A stretch of 64,000 nucleotides of DNA from an uncultured Buttiauxella sp. Its GTDB lineage: Bacteria > Pseudomonadota > Gammaproteobacteria > Enterobacterales > Enterobacteriaceae. The stretch lies in assembly GCA_946480445.1 (NCBI GenBank), contig CAMLJN010000014.1, positions 35,853-99,852 of the forward strand. Reading direction: 5' to 3'. This document shows, one piece after another, positions 50,314-60,034 of the stretch; the stretch's first letter is position 1; each line of letters begins with the position of its first letter. A program made the translations under genes and the position numbers. Below the pieces are notes generated by a model. That model searched no databases and was not told the origin of the DNA. It saw only the letters and a program-made list of their open reading frames with translations.

Positions 50314-51216
50314 TTATTTTAACGCCGTTGCGGCCTCAGTCAGCAGCGCAGAGAAACGGATCGCGGCGGCCGACAGCTCCCGATGCTTCGGCCAGACCAG
50401 CCACATTTCCGACCGGGCTTCCTGCTCGAGCAGCGGCAGCCACACCACATCGCTGAGCCGAACCCGCTGAAAAGAGGCAGGCAGAATTGATACGCCCAGC
50501 CCCGCGGAGACTAAACCGATAATGGTCATCGCCTCGCCCACTTCCTGAGTAATGTAAGGCGAAAGAGAAAACCGGTGCAAAAGGCCGAGAATATCGTCGT
50601 ACAGCCCGGTACCCACATGCGGGTCGAAAAACACAAAAGGTTCGTGGGCCAGCTGACGCAGGGAAATAACCGGTAGCCCGGCAAGGGGATGCTCGCGATG
50701 CACCATAGCCAGCAGTGGTTCGCGCAAAACCAGTTTCCAGCTCAGCGTCTCGGGCAGGATCGTGTTGCGCATCAGCCCAAGCTCCAGCTCACCGTCGTTA
50801 AGCGGTGCAATCTGCTGACGGGTGTTGATTTCACGCATCTGAATGTGCACATCAGGATAGCGCTTTCTGAAGGTGGACAGGCTGTCGGAGACGCCGCTAA
50901 TAAACGGCGCCGAGGAGGTAAAACCAATCCGCAGCTCCCCGGTTTCTCCGTTGTGAAGTCGCCCGGCGCGCGCGGCTGCCATATCTACCTGGCTTAATAT
51001 CTGCCGCGCGTCGGTCAGAAATTGCTGCCCCGCAGCCGTGAGGCTCACGCTGCGGTTGGTTCTGGCCAGCAGCCGGGCGCCAATCTGCTCTTCGAGGATC
51101 TGAATTTGCTGGCTGAGCGGCGGCTGGGAGATACGCAGGCGCGCTGCAGCTCGACCAAAGTGCAGCTCTTCTGCCACCGCAATAAAATAACGCAGGTGTC
51201 TTAACTCGACATTCAT
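50314..51216 (-). CDS. ynfL: YnfL, LysR-family regulator
   Basis: A 300-residue LysR regulator with the helix-turn-helix in HFGRAAARLRISQPPLSQQI. It occupies the same place as E. coli ynfL, between mlc and ynfM. It is divergent from ynfM with about 110 bases between, so ynfM is the likely target. The inducer is unknown. Confidence 0.9.
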   Translation of the reverse strand: MNVELRHLRYFIAVAEELHFGRAAARLRISQPPLSQQIQILEEQIGARLLARTNRSVSLTAAGQQFLTDARQILSQVDMAAARAGRLHNGETGELRIGFTSSAPFISGVSDSLSTFRKRYPDVHIQMREINTRQQIAPLNDGELELGLMRNTILPETLSWKLVLREPLLAMVHREHPLAGLPVISLRQLAHEPFVFFDPHVGTGLYDDILGLLHRFSLSPYITQEVGEAMTIIGLVSAGLGVSILPASFQRVRLSDVVWLPLLEQEARSEMWLVWPKHRELSAAAIRFSALLTEAATALK

Positions 51217-51327
51217 ATTTTATAAGTATCAATTGAGAGTATTAATATATTAGACAGAACATTTCCCCTTTTCTACTCTGCTAAAAGCGCATCAACGCAG
51301 CGAACCGTTATTCACTAAGGATTGATT

Positions 51328-52578
51328 TTGAGCCGCACATCTACCGTCAGCCCTGCGCCAGGCCAGAACGTTGACGAACGCTATTCCGCCCGGCCTGCAA
51401 CGTTTATCAAGCGTGGTACCCCACCGTTTATGCGCGTCACCCTGGCGCTCTTTTCCGCCGGACTTGCAACATTCGCGCTGCTGTATTGCGTACAGCCGAT
51501 TTTGCCTGTTCTGTCGGCCGAATTTGGCATTTCCCCTGCCAGCAGCAGTATTTCGTTATCCATTTCAACCGCCCTGCTTGCCGTCGGTCTGCTGTTTACC
51601 GGGCCGCTTTCCGATGCTATTGGCCGCAAACCGGTGATGGTCACGGCCCTGCTCCTGGCCTCAAGCTGTACGCTGCTGTCGACAATGATGACCAGCTGGC
51701 AGGGTATTCTGATCATGCGGGCACTGATTGGTCTGTCGCTCAGCGGAGTCGCCGCCGTCGGCATGACCTACCTGAGCGAGGAGATTCATCCGAGCGTCGT
51801 CGCTTTTTCAATGGGCCTGTATATCAGCGGCAACTCCATCGGCGGTATGAGCGGACGGCTGTTAAGCGGGGTGCTCACGGATTTCTTCAGCTGGCGTATC
51901 GCCGTGGCGGCTATCGGCTGCTTTGCCCTGGCCTCCGCGCTGATGTTCTGGAAAATACTGCCCGAATCACGCCATTTCCGCCCTTCTTCCCTGCGCCCTA
52001 AAACGCTGTTTATTAACTTTCGCCTGCACTGGCGCGATCGGGGCCTGCCGCTGCTTTTTGCCGAGGGCTTTCTGCTGATGGGTGCCTTTGTTACCCTGTT
52101 TAACTACATCGGCTATCGCCTGATGGAGGCGCCGTGGTTCTTAAGCCAGGCCCTCGTTGGCCTGTTGTCCGTTGCCTACCTGACCGGCACCTGGAGTTCA
52201 CCGAAAGCCGGAGCGATGACGGCAAAATTTGGCCGTGGCCCGGTGATGATCGCCGCCACCGGCATTATGCTGTTGGGCCTCCTGCTCACCGTTTTCTCGC
52301 CGTTGACGGTTATCTTCGCGGGGATGCTGTTATTTTCCGCCGGGTTCTTTGCCGCGCACTCCGTTGCCAGCAGCTGGATTGGGCAAAGGGCTAAGCGGGC
52401 AAAGGGCCAGGCCTCCTCACTGTATCTCTTCAGCTATTATCTCGGCTCCAGCCTGGCGGGTACGCTGGGTGGCGTGTTCTGGCACCACTCTGGCTGGGCC
52501 GGGGTTGCCGGTTTTATCGGCTCGTTACTGGTCATCGCTTTGCTGGTCGGCGGTCGTCTGCACTACCGCGCACAGTAA
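51328..52578 (+). CDS. ynfM: YnfM, major facilitator superfamily exporter
   Basis: A 416-residue transporter with 12 hydrophobic segments and the MFS loop motif GPLSDAIGRKPVM. It is nearly collinear with E. coli YnfM, an arabinose-efflux-like permease of uncertain substrate. The best start is the TTG at 51328, giving (M)SRTSTVSPAP as in E. coli, with AAGGA six bases upstream. An earlier TTG at 51322 is too close to that site. The divergent LysR gene ynfL probably regulates it. Confidence 0.9.
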   Translation: MSRTSTVSPAPGQNVDERYSARPATFIKRGTPPFMRVTLALFSAGLATFALLYCVQPILPVLSAEFGISPASSSISLSISTALLAVGLLFTGPLSDAIGRKPVMVTALLLASSCTLLSTMMTSWQGILIMRALIGLSLSGVAAVGMTYLSEEIHPSVVAFSMGLYISGNSIGGMSGRLLSGVLTDFFSWRIAVAAIGCFALASALMFWKILPESRHFRPSSLRPKTLFINFRLHWRDRGLPLLFAEGFLLMGAFVTLFNYIGYRLMEAPWFLSQALVGLLSVAYLTGTWSSPKAGAMTAKFGRGPVMIAATGIMLLGLLLTVFSPLTVIFAGMLLFSAGFFAAHSVASSWIGQRAKRAKGQASSLYLFSYYLGSSLAGTLGGVFWHHSGWAGVAGFIGSLLVIALLVGGRLHYRAQ

Positions 52579-52649
52579 CCGCTCGGCGGCCTCGTCTTTG
52601 CTGACGCTTTTTGCTATTTTCGCTGCGTTAACAACACTCACGAGGCCCT

Positions 52650-54134
52650 ATGGAAAAGCAAAACTATAACCATCTCACCCGCACCTTCCAGCGTCTGTCT
52701 CGCTTCGGACATCTTTCGGCAATTGCAGGCTGGGACATGTTTACCTTTATGCCGCCAAACGGCAGCACCGCACGCGGTGAAGCCCTTGCCGAGCTGAGCG
52801 TTTTGCAACACCAGATCCTCACCGATAAGAAAATCGCTACGCTATTACAGGCTGCCGCTCAGGAGGATTTAAACGACGTTGAGCGCGCCAACCTGCGTGA
52901 AATGACTCGCCAGTACCAGGAAGCCATTTTGCTGCCCGATTCGCTGGTGGAAGAGAAGTCGCTGGTCGGCACCCGCTGCGAACACGGCTGGCGCACCCAA
53001 CGTCCGGCTAACGACTGGCAAGGCTTTGCGACAAATTTAAAAGAAGTGGTCAGGGTAAGCCGTGAAGAAGCCCAGCTGCGGGCTGATGCCAAAGGCAAGT
53101 CCCGCTATGACGCGCTGCTGGATATCTATGAGCCGGGCATGACGAGCGCCAGGCTGGATACGCTGTTTGGTGATTTGCGCAGCTGGCTGCCGGATCTGCT
53201 GCAAAACGTGGTCGATAAGCAGTCAAAGCAGGCAGTCATCACTCCGCAAGGCCCGTTCGCGACGCAAACTCAGCGCGAGCTGGGGCTGGAAACCATGCGC
53301 CTGCTTGGCTTCGATTTTAACGGCGGGCGTCTCGATGTCAGCGCTCACCCGTTCTGCGGCGGCGTGCCTGAAGACGTTCGCATTACCACCCGCTATGACG
53401 AAAACGATTTGATCAGCTCCCTGTTTGGCGTCATTCATGAAACCGGCCACGCGCGCTACGAGCAGAACCTCCCGCGTGAATGGCTGGGCCAGCCGGTCGC
53501 CCAGGCCCGCTCCACCGCCATTCACGAGTCGCAGAGCCTGTTCTTTGAAATGCAGCTTGGCCGCAGTAAGGCGTTCCTCAATCTGTTACGCCCGCAGGTA
53601 ATTGCCCATTTTGGCGACCGGCCGGCGTTTGAAGCGCAAAACTTTATTGCGCTAAACCAGCGCGTCGAACGCGGTTACATTCGCGTGGATGCGGACGAGG
53701 TCAGCTACCCGGCGCACATCGTTTTACGCTATGAAATCGAGCGAGCCCTAATTGAAGGCGATATTGAAGTCGATGATATTCCCGCTCTGTGGGATGAAAA
53801 AATGCAGCAGTGGCTGGGTCTGTCGACCAAAGATAACTATCGCAACGGCTGTATGCAGGATATCCACTGGACCGACGGTGCCTTTGGTTACTTCCCGTCT
53901 TACACCCTGGGCGCGATGTATGCCGCCCAGCTGTTCAGCGCGGCTAAGCGAGCGCTGCCGCAGCTGGAAAGCGATATCGCGCAGGGGCAATTCACCGCCC
54001 TGTTTGACTGGCTGCGTCAGAACATCTGGCAGCATGGCAGCCGCTTCAGCACCGCGCAGCTGATAACCAATGCCACAGGTGAAGATCTTAACCCGTTGTA
54101 TTTCCGTAAGCATTTAGAAGCACGTTATTTGTAA
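52650..54134 (+). CDS. M32-family metallocarboxypeptidase (carboxypeptidase Taq type)
   Basis: A 494-residue zinc carboxypeptidase. The zinc motif HETGH lies at residues 263-267 in FGVIHETGHARYEQ, and the third ligand is probably the glutamate in STAIHESQSLFFE. SAHPFCGG and GYIRVDADEVSYPAHI are family hallmarks, and length is typical (about 500). It removes C-terminal residues from peptides in the cytoplasm. It sits between ynfM and asr, where E. coli has no such gene, and starts 71 bases after ynfM. Confidence 0.92.
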   Translation: MEKQNYNHLTRTFQRLSRFGHLSAIAGWDMFTFMPPNGSTARGEALAELSVLQHQILTDKKIATLLQAAAQEDLNDVERANLREMTRQYQEAILLPDSLVEEKSLVGTRCEHGWRTQRPANDWQGFATNLKEVVRVSREEAQLRADAKGKSRYDALLDIYEPGMTSARLDTLFGDLRSWLPDLLQNVVDKQSKQAVITPQGPFATQTQRELGLETMRLLGFDFNGGRLDVSAHPFCGGVPEDVRITTRYDENDLISSLFGVIHETGHARYEQNLPREWLGQPVAQARSTAIHESQSLFFEMQLGRSKAFLNLLRPQVIAHFGDRPAFEAQNFIALNQRVERGYIRVDADEVSYPAHIVLRYEIERALIEGDIEVDDIPALWDEKMQQWLGLSTKDNYRNGCMQDIHWTDGAFGYFPSYTLGAMYAAQLFSAAKRALPQLESDIAQGQFTALFDWLRQNIWQHGSRFSTAQLITNATGEDLNPLYFRKHLEARYL

Positions 54135-54307
54135 TCCCCCCAGCCGGGGCGGCGCTCCCGGCTCTCTTCCTTTCGCCTTCCCGTCTTTGTACATTCCGTT
54201 ACACGCCGATACCAATCACTCACTGAAGGCTTTGAATCACAGGCCTATAGTTCATCTCAACGGCCCCGCAGTGGGGTTCACACACAAACAAATTCGAGGA
54301 TGTCGAG

Positions 54308-54697
54308 ATGAATAAAGTATTAGCTCTGGTTGTTGCCGCGGCCATGGGTCTGTCTTCCGCTGCTTTCGCCGCTGAAACGACTGCCGCTCCTGCCGCTACC
54401 GCTGCTGCTCCAGCTAAAGCACCGGCTAAAACCACTCACCATAAAAAACACAAAAAAGCCGCTACCGAGCAAAAAGCTCAAGCCGCGAAGAAACACAAAA
54501 AAGAAGTGAAGAAAACTGAAGCGGCAGCCCCTGCCCAGACCGAACAAAAAGCACAGGCGGCTAAAAAGCACCACAAAAAAGCCGTAGCGACCACTGAGGC
54601 AGCAAAACCCGCACAGAAAGCGCAGGCGGCCAAAAAGCACCATAAAAAATCAGCTCACCACGCGGCGGCTAAACCAGCTGCGCAGCCAGCAGCATAA
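54308..54697 (+). CDS. asr: Asr, acid shock protein
   Basis: A 129-residue periplasmic protein with a signal peptide ending AAFA-A. The mature part is almost entirely Ala, Lys, His, Gln and Thr in repeated units such as [12 protein letters not shown]. It is longer than the roughly 102-residue E. coli Asr because of additional repeat units. E. coli asr is strongly induced at low pH through PhoBR/RstAB. The basic protein is thought to buffer or protect periplasmic proteins. GAGGA precedes the start. Confidence 0.93.
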   Translation: MNKVLALVVAAAMGLSSAAFAAETTAAPAATAAAPAKAPAKTTHHKKHKKAATEQKAQAAKKHKKEVKKTEAAAPAQTEQKAQAAKKHHKKAVATTEAAKPAQKAQAAKKHHKKSAHHAAAKPAAQPAA

Positions 54698-54733
54698 GTT
54701 TGCCGGTCCTTCCCGGGAAGGTGGCACATTAAA

Positions 54734-54755
54734 AACACCCGGTTCGCCGGGTGTT
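54734..54755 (+). terminator. Terminator after asr
   Basis: A nine-base stem AACACCCGG / CCGGGTGTT with a stable TTCG tetraloop, starting 36 bases after the asr stop. The T tract is short (AGTTT). Confidence 0.8.
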
Positions 54756-54882
54756 AGTTTGCTGGCAAATACCACAGAACGTGGTTTTGGGGATTTGGGA
54801 TAAACCAGAAGGCCCGCCCCTTGCTTCTGTTGATACATCATCCAGTACATCCAGAAGCGTGGACTTCGCCATTTCTCTGCTG

Positions 54883-54896
54883 CCCGGCTTGCCGGG
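54883..54896 (+). other. Second hairpin, upstream of ydgU
   Basis: CCCGGC-TT-GCCGGG followed by TGTTA echoes the asr terminator (CCGG...CCGGGTGTTA) about 140 bases earlier. It ends 11 bases before the ribosome binding site of the small gene at 54920. It could be a duplicated terminator or a control element for that gene. Confidence 0.4.
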
Positions 54897-54919
54897 TGTT
54901 AACTTCCGGAGCCAGGATG

Positions 54920-55000
54920 ATGCTGCGACGCTACGGTTTTGAGATCGTCCTCTCGCTGCTGATTATCTGCGGTCTTATCGCTTTTAGTTTCTGGATTTAA
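54920..55000 (+). CDS. ydgU: YdgU-like small membrane protein
   Basis: A 26-residue protein consisting of a short basic N-terminus (MLRRYGFE) and one hydrophobic helix (IVLSLLIICGLIAFSFW). It occupies the asr-ydgD gap, where E. coli encodes the 27-residue membrane protein YdgU. GGAG lies eight bases before the ATG at 54920; an ATG directly before it (54917) is in frame. Identification rests on position, size and topology. Its function is unknown. Confidence 0.72.
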   Translation: MLRRYGFEIVLSLLIICGLIAFSFWI

Positions 55001-55106
55001 GCGTAGTACGCTGTTTTTACTCCCACTTTCGGCCCGACCCGTCTATAGTTAAACCATTCATCAGGTTTCTACAAAAATCATAATTAATCGCCCCACAGAG
55101 TGTGAT

Positions 55107-55913
55107 ATGCGCAAAAGAGTTGTATTGCTGTCAGGTGCTTTGTTTTTATTACCGGCTTTATCTTATGCGGATGATGACAGCGCAGCAGCTGTAAAAACGT
55201 TGTTTTTTGGCAGCGATGAACGCGTCCGTGTGACCGAGCCTGCCAGCGCCCCCTGGGATGCTATTGGGCAGCTGGAGACCGCCAGCGGCAATTTATGTAC
55301 CGCTACGTTAATTTCACCGCACCTTGCCCTCACGGCGGGCCACTGTCTTTTGCAACCCCCTCGCGGCAAGCCGGATAAAGCTGTTGCCCTGCGTTTTATC
55401 TCTGACAAGGGGAAGTGGCGTTATGAGATTCACGATATAGAAGGCCGGGTGGAAAGCTCGCTTGGTCGTCGCCTGAAAGCCGACGGAGAGGGCTGGATTG
55501 TGCCGCCGGGAGCTGCACCCCACGATTTTGGTCTTATTATCCTCCACAACCCACCTTCCGGCATCACGCCTCTGCCGCTGTTTGAGGGCGACCGTGATGC
55601 GCTAACCGAAGCCCTTAAGGCCCAGGGTCGCAAAGTCACACAGTCGGGCTATCCGGAAGATCATCTTGACGATCTTTATACGCATAACGGCTGCCTGATA
55701 ACCGGCTGGGCGCAAAAAACCGTACTCTCCCACCAGTGTGATACGCTGCCGGGCGACAGCGGCTCCCCGCTCATGCTGAAAACGGATAACGGCTGGCAGC
55801 TGATTGCCGTGCAAAGTTCTGCCCCGGCGGCCAAAGACCGCTATCGGGCTGATAACCGGGCGATTTCCGTCACCGGTTTTCGTGACAGGCTTCAGGAGCT
55901 GGCAAGTCAATGA
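55107..55913 (+). CDS. ydgD: YdgD, periplasmic trypsin-like serine protease
   Basis: A 268-residue protein with a signal peptide ending near ALSYA-D. The catalytic triad of an S1-family protease is visible: His79 in LTAGHC, Asp140 in PHDFGLIIL, and Ser218 in PGDSGSPL. It matches E. coli YdgD in the same gene order after asr. Substrates are unknown. Confidence 0.92.
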   Translation: MRKRVVLLSGALFLLPALSYADDDSAAAVKTLFFGSDERVRVTEPASAPWDAIGQLETASGNLCTATLISPHLALTAGHCLLQPPRGKPDKAVALRFISDKGKWRYEIHDIEGRVESSLGRRLKADGEGWIVPPGAAPHDFGLIILHNPPSGITPLPLFEGDRDALTEALKAQGRKVTQSGYPEDHLDDLYTHNGCLITGWAQKTVLSHQCDTLPGDSGSPLMLKTDNGWQLIAVQSSAPAAKDRYRADNRAISVTGFRDRLQELASQ

Positions 55914-55998
55914 CGGCGCTGCGCAGCTGACAGGCTCAGCCTGAGCGTATTACAGGTCAGAATTTCGCAGCCTGGCAGGGAGGCCAGGCTGCGCGGTA

Positions 55999-56328
55999 TC
56001 AGGCGAGTTTTATAATAATCATACCGGCAAGCAGAAAGATCAGCCCCAGCCAGCCGCGGCGAGTGAGGCGTTGGCCGAAAAGTATCCAGCCCGCAGCGAC
56101 GGTGGCGGCGATACCGAACCCACCCCACAGCGCGTAGGCGACCGAAAGCTCAATCCCTTTCACCGCCTGACCCAGCGCGCTGAACGCCGCAAGGACCGCA
56201 AGCAGAGAAAGCACACCATAGCCCCAGCGACGGAAACCGTCAGAATGCTTGAGGAAAATGTTCGCTGCGATTTCCAGCGCGGTGGCGGCAATCAGCCAGG
56301 CGGCGTGCACCCATTCAAACGATTGCAT
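55999..56328 (-). CDS. mdtI: MdtI, spermidine exporter subunit (SMR family)
   Basis: A 109-residue protein with four membrane segments, the same length as E. coli MdtI. The glutamate in [13 protein letters not shown] is the conserved SMR residue in helix 1. It forms a heteromer with MdtJ that exports spermidine. GGGGGT precedes the ATG at 56328; a start four codons earlier is less likely. It overlaps mdtJ by 14 bases. Confidence 0.95.
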   Translation of the reverse strand: MQSFEWVHAAWLIAATALEIAANIFLKHSDGFRRWGYGVLSLLAVLAAFSALGQAVKGIELSVAYALWGGFGIAATVAAGWILFGQRLTRRGWLGLIFLLAGMIIIKLA

Positions 56329-56671
56329 GTTTACCCCCACGCGTTTTTTTGGAGGTCGTGCCCGACTTAATCAGCGCGATGCCCACGATAAGCGTAGTCA
56401 GACCGGCTAATTTTAAGGGGGAAATTGACTCATCAAACAGCAACACGCTAAACAGCGTAATAAATAAAATACCGATGCCTTCCCACATTGCGTACGCCAC
56501 ACCCAGCGCGATACGTTTAATAGAGAATGACAGCAAAATATAGGAAAGGGCTATCATCACCAGCATGAAAATATAACCCAGGTTATTATCGCTCACGCTT
56601 GACCATTTCATAGACAGCGTGCCGGTAATCTCGGCAACAATAGCCAGACCTAATAAAATCCAGTAAATCAT
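56315..56671 (-). CDS. mdtJ: MdtJ, spermidine exporter subunit (SMR family)
   Basis: A 118-residue protein with four membrane segments and the SMR glutamate in [17 protein letters not shown]. It is first in the mdtJI operon. E. coli mdtJI is induced by spermidine and silenced by H-NS. The basic C-terminus ([11 protein letters not shown]) differs from E. coli. Confidence 0.95.
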   Translation of the reverse strand: MIYWILLGLAIVAEITGTLSMKWSSVSDNNLGYIFMLVMIALSYILLSFSIKRIALGVAYAMWEGIGILFITLFSVLLFDESISPLKLAGLTTLIVGIALIKSGTTSKKTRGGKHAIV

Positions 56672-57173
56672 GATTTCTCTCCTGACAGAGAAAATAACGG
56701 TGCCGCAGCTTGTTTTCCCTTACGGGGACAGACAAACCGAACAAAAAAAAGTTAAATGGCCTTACAGCGCACGAGATGTGCGTGATGGCGGATGCAGGAG
56801 AGCGTGACTACAGCGCGTTGCGCCAGTGTTGTTCACCAGAAAGTGAAAAAGTAGAAGTAAAAACGCGGGGGTGGTTCATTAATAACGTTTTGAACAGCTT
56901 GTTCGCACACATAATGTCCATAGTATTCACAACATATCCGCGGTGTTGCTTCTCATCAGTTGCGGATAGTAAATTGTCCTCAGTAGTCAATCACACCGAT
57001 TTTATACCATATTGTAGGGTTATATTTCCTCCCCTTTTCACTTCTTTACGTTCGAAAAGAGGACATTGTTCCTGTATAGCACCGCTATTCCCACGTACTA
57101 TAGCGAATATTAATGACCGGAGGAGACTTGCGACGCCGGTGCGTTTCAGAGGAATTTTTGGAGAGCTTAATTA
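56672..57173. other. mdtJ-tqsA divergent intergenic region
   Basis: A 502-base region with no convincing gene. A frame at 56710-57174 on the plus strand lacks similarity and a ribosome binding site. The middle (56850-57060) is AT-rich with many TTA/TAT steps, which fits the H-NS silencing known for mdtJI in E. coli. The tqsA ribosome binding site (TTTGGAGAG) ends the region. Confidence 0.45.
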
Positions 57174-58208
57174 ATGGCAAAACCCATTATTACCCTTAGC
57201 GGATTAAAAGCCGTCATTATGCTGGGAATGCTGATCATCATCATGGCAGGCATCAAAGTGGCGGCGGAGATTATCGTGCCGTTTATTCTGGCACTGTTTA
57301 TCGCCGTTATCCTTAACCCGGTCATTACAAGGCTGGAAAAAATCCGTCTGCCCAGAGTGCTGGCGATCATGCTGGTGGTGCTGGTTGTTATCTTGTTGAT
57401 GGCGCTGCTGATGGCCTATCTGGGCACGTCACTCAACGAACTGGCCCGCACTCTGCCCCAGTACCGCTCATCGTTAATTGCCCCGTTAAAAACGCTGGAA
57501 CCCTGGCTGCAACGTGCCGGTATCGAAGTCTCGGTTGATGAACTGGTGAAATACATCGACCCTAATGCGGCGATGACGCTGGTGACGAACCTTGTTACCC
57601 AGCTGTCTAACGCCATGACGTCGGTCTTTCTGCTGCTGCTAACCGTTGTTTTTATGCTGATCGAAGTTCCACAGCTGCCGGTCAAACTGCAACAGCTGAT
57701 GACACGCCCGGCCGCAGGAATGGAGGCCATCCAGCGTGGGCTGGATAGCGTGAGCCGCTATCTGGTGCTGAAAACAGCCATCAGCCTGGTAACGGGCTTC
57801 GTGGTCTGGGTGATGCTGAGTCTGCTGGACGTGCGCTTTGCGTTTGTCTGGGGTCTGCTCGCTTTTTCGCTTAATTACATTCCCAATATCGGTTCGGTGC
57901 TCGCTGCCCTTCCCCCGGTCGCCCAGGTGCTGGTGTTCAGCGGGTTTTACGATGCCCTGATCGTGGTGGCAGGCTACCTGGCCATCAATCTTATTTTCGG
58001 CAACATGCTCGAACCACGCATGATGGGCCGTGGATTAGGCTTATCGACCCTGGTGGTGTTTTTGTCGCTGATTTTCTGGGGCTGGCTGCTGGGCCCGGTG
58101 GGCATGTTGCTGTCTGTTCCGCTGACCATTGTCGTAAAAATCGCCCTGGAACAGACCGACGGCGGTAAAAGCATCGCCGTACTGCTGAGCGATATGAGCA
58201 AAGCTTAA
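57174..58208 (+). CDS. tqsA: TqsA, AI-2 exporter-family membrane protein
   Basis: A 344-residue AI-2E family transporter with seven to eight hydrophobic segments. The family region [18 protein letters not shown] and the C-terminal [27 protein letters not shown] are clear. In E. coli TqsA lowers intracellular autoinducer-2 and affects biofilm formation. It is divergent from mdtJI. Confidence 0.94.
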   Translation: MAKPIITLSGLKAVIMLGMLIIIMAGIKVAAEIIVPFILALFIAVILNPVITRLEKIRLPRVLAIMLVVLVVILLMALLMAYLGTSLNELARTLPQYRSSLIAPLKTLEPWLQRAGIEVSVDELVKYIDPNAAMTLVTNLVTQLSNAMTSVFLLLLTVVFMLIEVPQLPVKLQQLMTRPAAGMEAIQRGLDSVSRYLVLKTAISLVTGFVVWVMLSLLDVRFAFVWGLLAFSLNYIPNIGSVLAALPPVAQVLVFSGFYDALIVVAGYLAINLIFGNMLEPRMMGRGLGLSTLVVFLSLIFWGWLLGPVGMLLSVPLTIVVKIALEQTDGGKSIAVLLSDMSKA

Positions 58209-58230
58209 CCGCAGTGAAGGCGGGCAATAC

Positions 58231-58261
58231 AAGCCCCGTACCGCAACGGAACAGGGCTTGA
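58231..58261. terminator. Possible terminator between tqsA and the esterase gene
   Basis: CAAGCCC (58231-58237) pairs with GGGCTTG (58255-58261), with a 17-base loop that may form an inner stem (CCG/CGG). It lies between two convergent stops. Confidence 0.6.
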
Positions 58262-58269
58262 AAATAACA

Positions 58270-58875
58270 CTAATTCAGCTCAAAGCGCTGGACGATAAAC
58301 GCCAGGGCTTTTGCAACGCCCTCAGCGCTGATGGTGTGCACCACTCCCGGCTCAAATAACGTTTCAACTTCGCAACCCATCTCCGTGAGCGCGGCGGCGG
58401 CTTCGCTTTCCGTCCACGGAATAACCTGGTCCGCCATGCCGTGCACCAGTAGCACAGCCGAATCTGGCGCCGGGTGATAAGGTTCAGGCGACGAGAGGCG
58501 CCCGGAGAAAGCCGCCACGCCCGCCAGAGGATAACGCGCCGTCACCAGGGCATCCAGAGCCATGATTGAGCCCTGGGAAAAGCCCAGCAGAATGACCTGG
58601 TCTTTACCCGGGATAATAGCGTGCTGCGCGAAGATCCCCTCAAGGGTGGCGTCAAAGGCGGCGCGCGCCTCAACGACACGCGCAGGCCTGCTCTGCTCTG
58701 TCACGCCCTGCACGCTAAACCATTGATAGCCTTCCCCGCCGCCGTCAAAGCGTGAGGTGCCATCGGGTGAAGCAAAAATAACCTCCGGCATCACCTGGTT
58801 TAAATAGAGCCCGAGGCCTTCTAAATCGGCGCCGGAGCTTCCCACGCCGTGCAAAAAAATTACCAGCTTTTTCAT
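58270..58875 (-). CDS. YpfH-like alpha/beta-hydrolase (carboxylesterase/phospholipase family)
   Basis: A 201-residue serine hydrolase. FLHGVGSSGADLEGLG is the oxyanion segment, Ser is in LLGFSQGSIMALDA, the acid is probably in VHGMADQVIPW, and the His is in PGVVHTIS. The motif YQWFSVQGVTEQSRPARV resembles YpfH. No signal peptide is present. Likely a small cytoplasmic esterase with unknown substrate. Confidence 0.85.
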   Translation of the reverse strand: MKKLVIFLHGVGSSGADLEGLGLYLNQVMPEVIFASPDGTSRFDGGGEGYQWFSVQGVTEQSRPARVVEARAAFDATLEGIFAQHAIIPGKDQVILLGFSQGSIMALDALVTARYPLAGVAAFSGRLSSPEPYHPAPDSAVLLVHGMADQVIPWTESEAAAALTEMGCEVETLFEPGVVHTISAEGVAKALAFIVQRFELN

Positions 58876-59015
58876 TTATGTCCTTTAAGAGTTAACCGCG
58901 GTGAAAACCGTCGCGATCGTGCAGCGCTGACAAAGATCTACAGAGAATCCCACAGGGTTATACACCGTTTCTGTGGATAACTTTACAGAGCTGACGATTT
59001 TACCCACCGCAGCGT

Positions 59016-59963
59016 TTAACGTTGTAGCCAGGGGGAGCTTGCGCTCCAGAAGATAATATCAGCGCCAAGGTAATTCCGGGCAAATTCAGTGAACTCCTCG
59101 CGCGTGAATTTCTTCTGGGTTTTAGGGTTAGTGTAGGTGAGCGTCGGCTCCTGCACCGCCATAGCTACCAGCTCCAGCTTGTTTTTATACCGGTGGAAGA
59201 AGGGATAAGCATTCTTCATCTGGGCCTGCTTGTAGGGCACGACATCCGGCCCGCCGAGGCCAACCTTGTTTTTCTTCGCCGCCTCAAAAAGGCGGGACAT
59301 GTAGCGCTTATCATTATCCCATTCACAGGGCCAGAAGTTCACATATTGTACAACATGCGATTTTTTAAAAGCGCCGCGCGCAAACAGCATATTTTCCAGC
59401 GTGGCGTTAAAGTAGCCGTCGCAGGTAAACCCGCTCTTCGGGTCTTCCATATTCACGTCTATTGCCGTTTCCGGCAGGTTTACACCTGCCACGCGTCCGT
59501 CAAAACGGCTAGCCAAAGCGGCAAGCAGGCTATGAAAGCGCAGCCTTACCGTGCCATTCCACTGCATCGCAACCCAGCCCTGAGCGGCGGCTTTCCCTTC
59601 GCCGGGGTTATCTGTCTGCGCGACCAGACCGCCGCGGTACTGCGGCTCCTGTTGCAGATAGAGAGGAATATTACGTGCCTGCGGTTCAAAGAAACGGTCC
59701 TGAACCTGAATAAAAAGCTTTTTCTTCAGCCGGGTAGCCGTAGCCAGATCTTTTTCAATGGCGGAAAAATCATAGACCCCTTTTGTTTTTTCGAGCTGCT
59801 TCCATGAATAAACTATCTGTACACCCGCGATATCGGGACGGTTGAGAACGTGATTTAGCGCTTCCAGCTCACCCGATGAAGTATAAAGGTAATGCTGAGG
59901 TGCCCCCTGGGCGGCACCTGCGGTACAAAAGACGGCAATTGCCAGTAGCTTCATGATTTTCAT
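59016..59963 (-). CDS. Periplasmic protein with glycoside-hydrolase-like TIM-barrel features, function unknown
   Basis: A 315-residue protein with a signal peptide ending near AAQGA-P. Segments such as GVQIVYSWKQLEKTKGVYDFSAIEKDL (read in parts), KKLFIQVQDRFF and AGVNLPETAIDV resemble clan GH-A barrels, where beta-strand ends carry catalytic acids. Glu in NLPETAID and Glu in VAMAVQEPTL are candidates only. I do not recognise a specific family. The ATG at 59963 with AAGGAA upstream begins the signal peptide; the frame is open further upstream. It is a single gene upstream-flanked by pptA on the same strand. Confidence 0.7.
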   Translation of the reverse strand: MKIMKLLAIAVFCTAGAAQGAPQHYLYTSSGELEALNHVLNRPDIAGVQIVYSWKQLEKTKGVYDFSAIEKDLATATRLKKKLFIQVQDRFFEPQARNIPLYLQQEPQYRGGLVAQTDNPGEGKAAAQGWVAMQWNGTVRLRFHSLLAALASRFDGRVAGVNLPETAIDVNMEDPKSGFTCDGYFNATLENMLFARGAFKKSHVVQYVNFWPCEWDNDKRYMSRLFEAAKKNKVGLGGPDVVPYKQAQMKNAYPFFHRYKNKLELVAMAVQEPTLTYTNPKTQKKFTREEFTEFARNYLGADIIFWSASSPWLQR

Positions 59964-60034
59964 GACAGTTTCCTTACACAAAATACCCGGTACTGGCCGC
60001 GGTACAGAGGCTACCGGCATTTTTATCAGCGCGA

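Noticed and set aside
54308..54697. Regular repeats that could suggest a CRISPR array or VNTR
   Set aside because: The repeats encode the Lys/Ala units of Asr in one frame, have no unique spacers and lie in a normal asr context.
56710..57174. A 154-codon frame between mdtJ and tqsA
   Set aside because: It has no ribosome binding site and no recognisable similarity, and it spans the divergent promoter region. It looks like chance openness.
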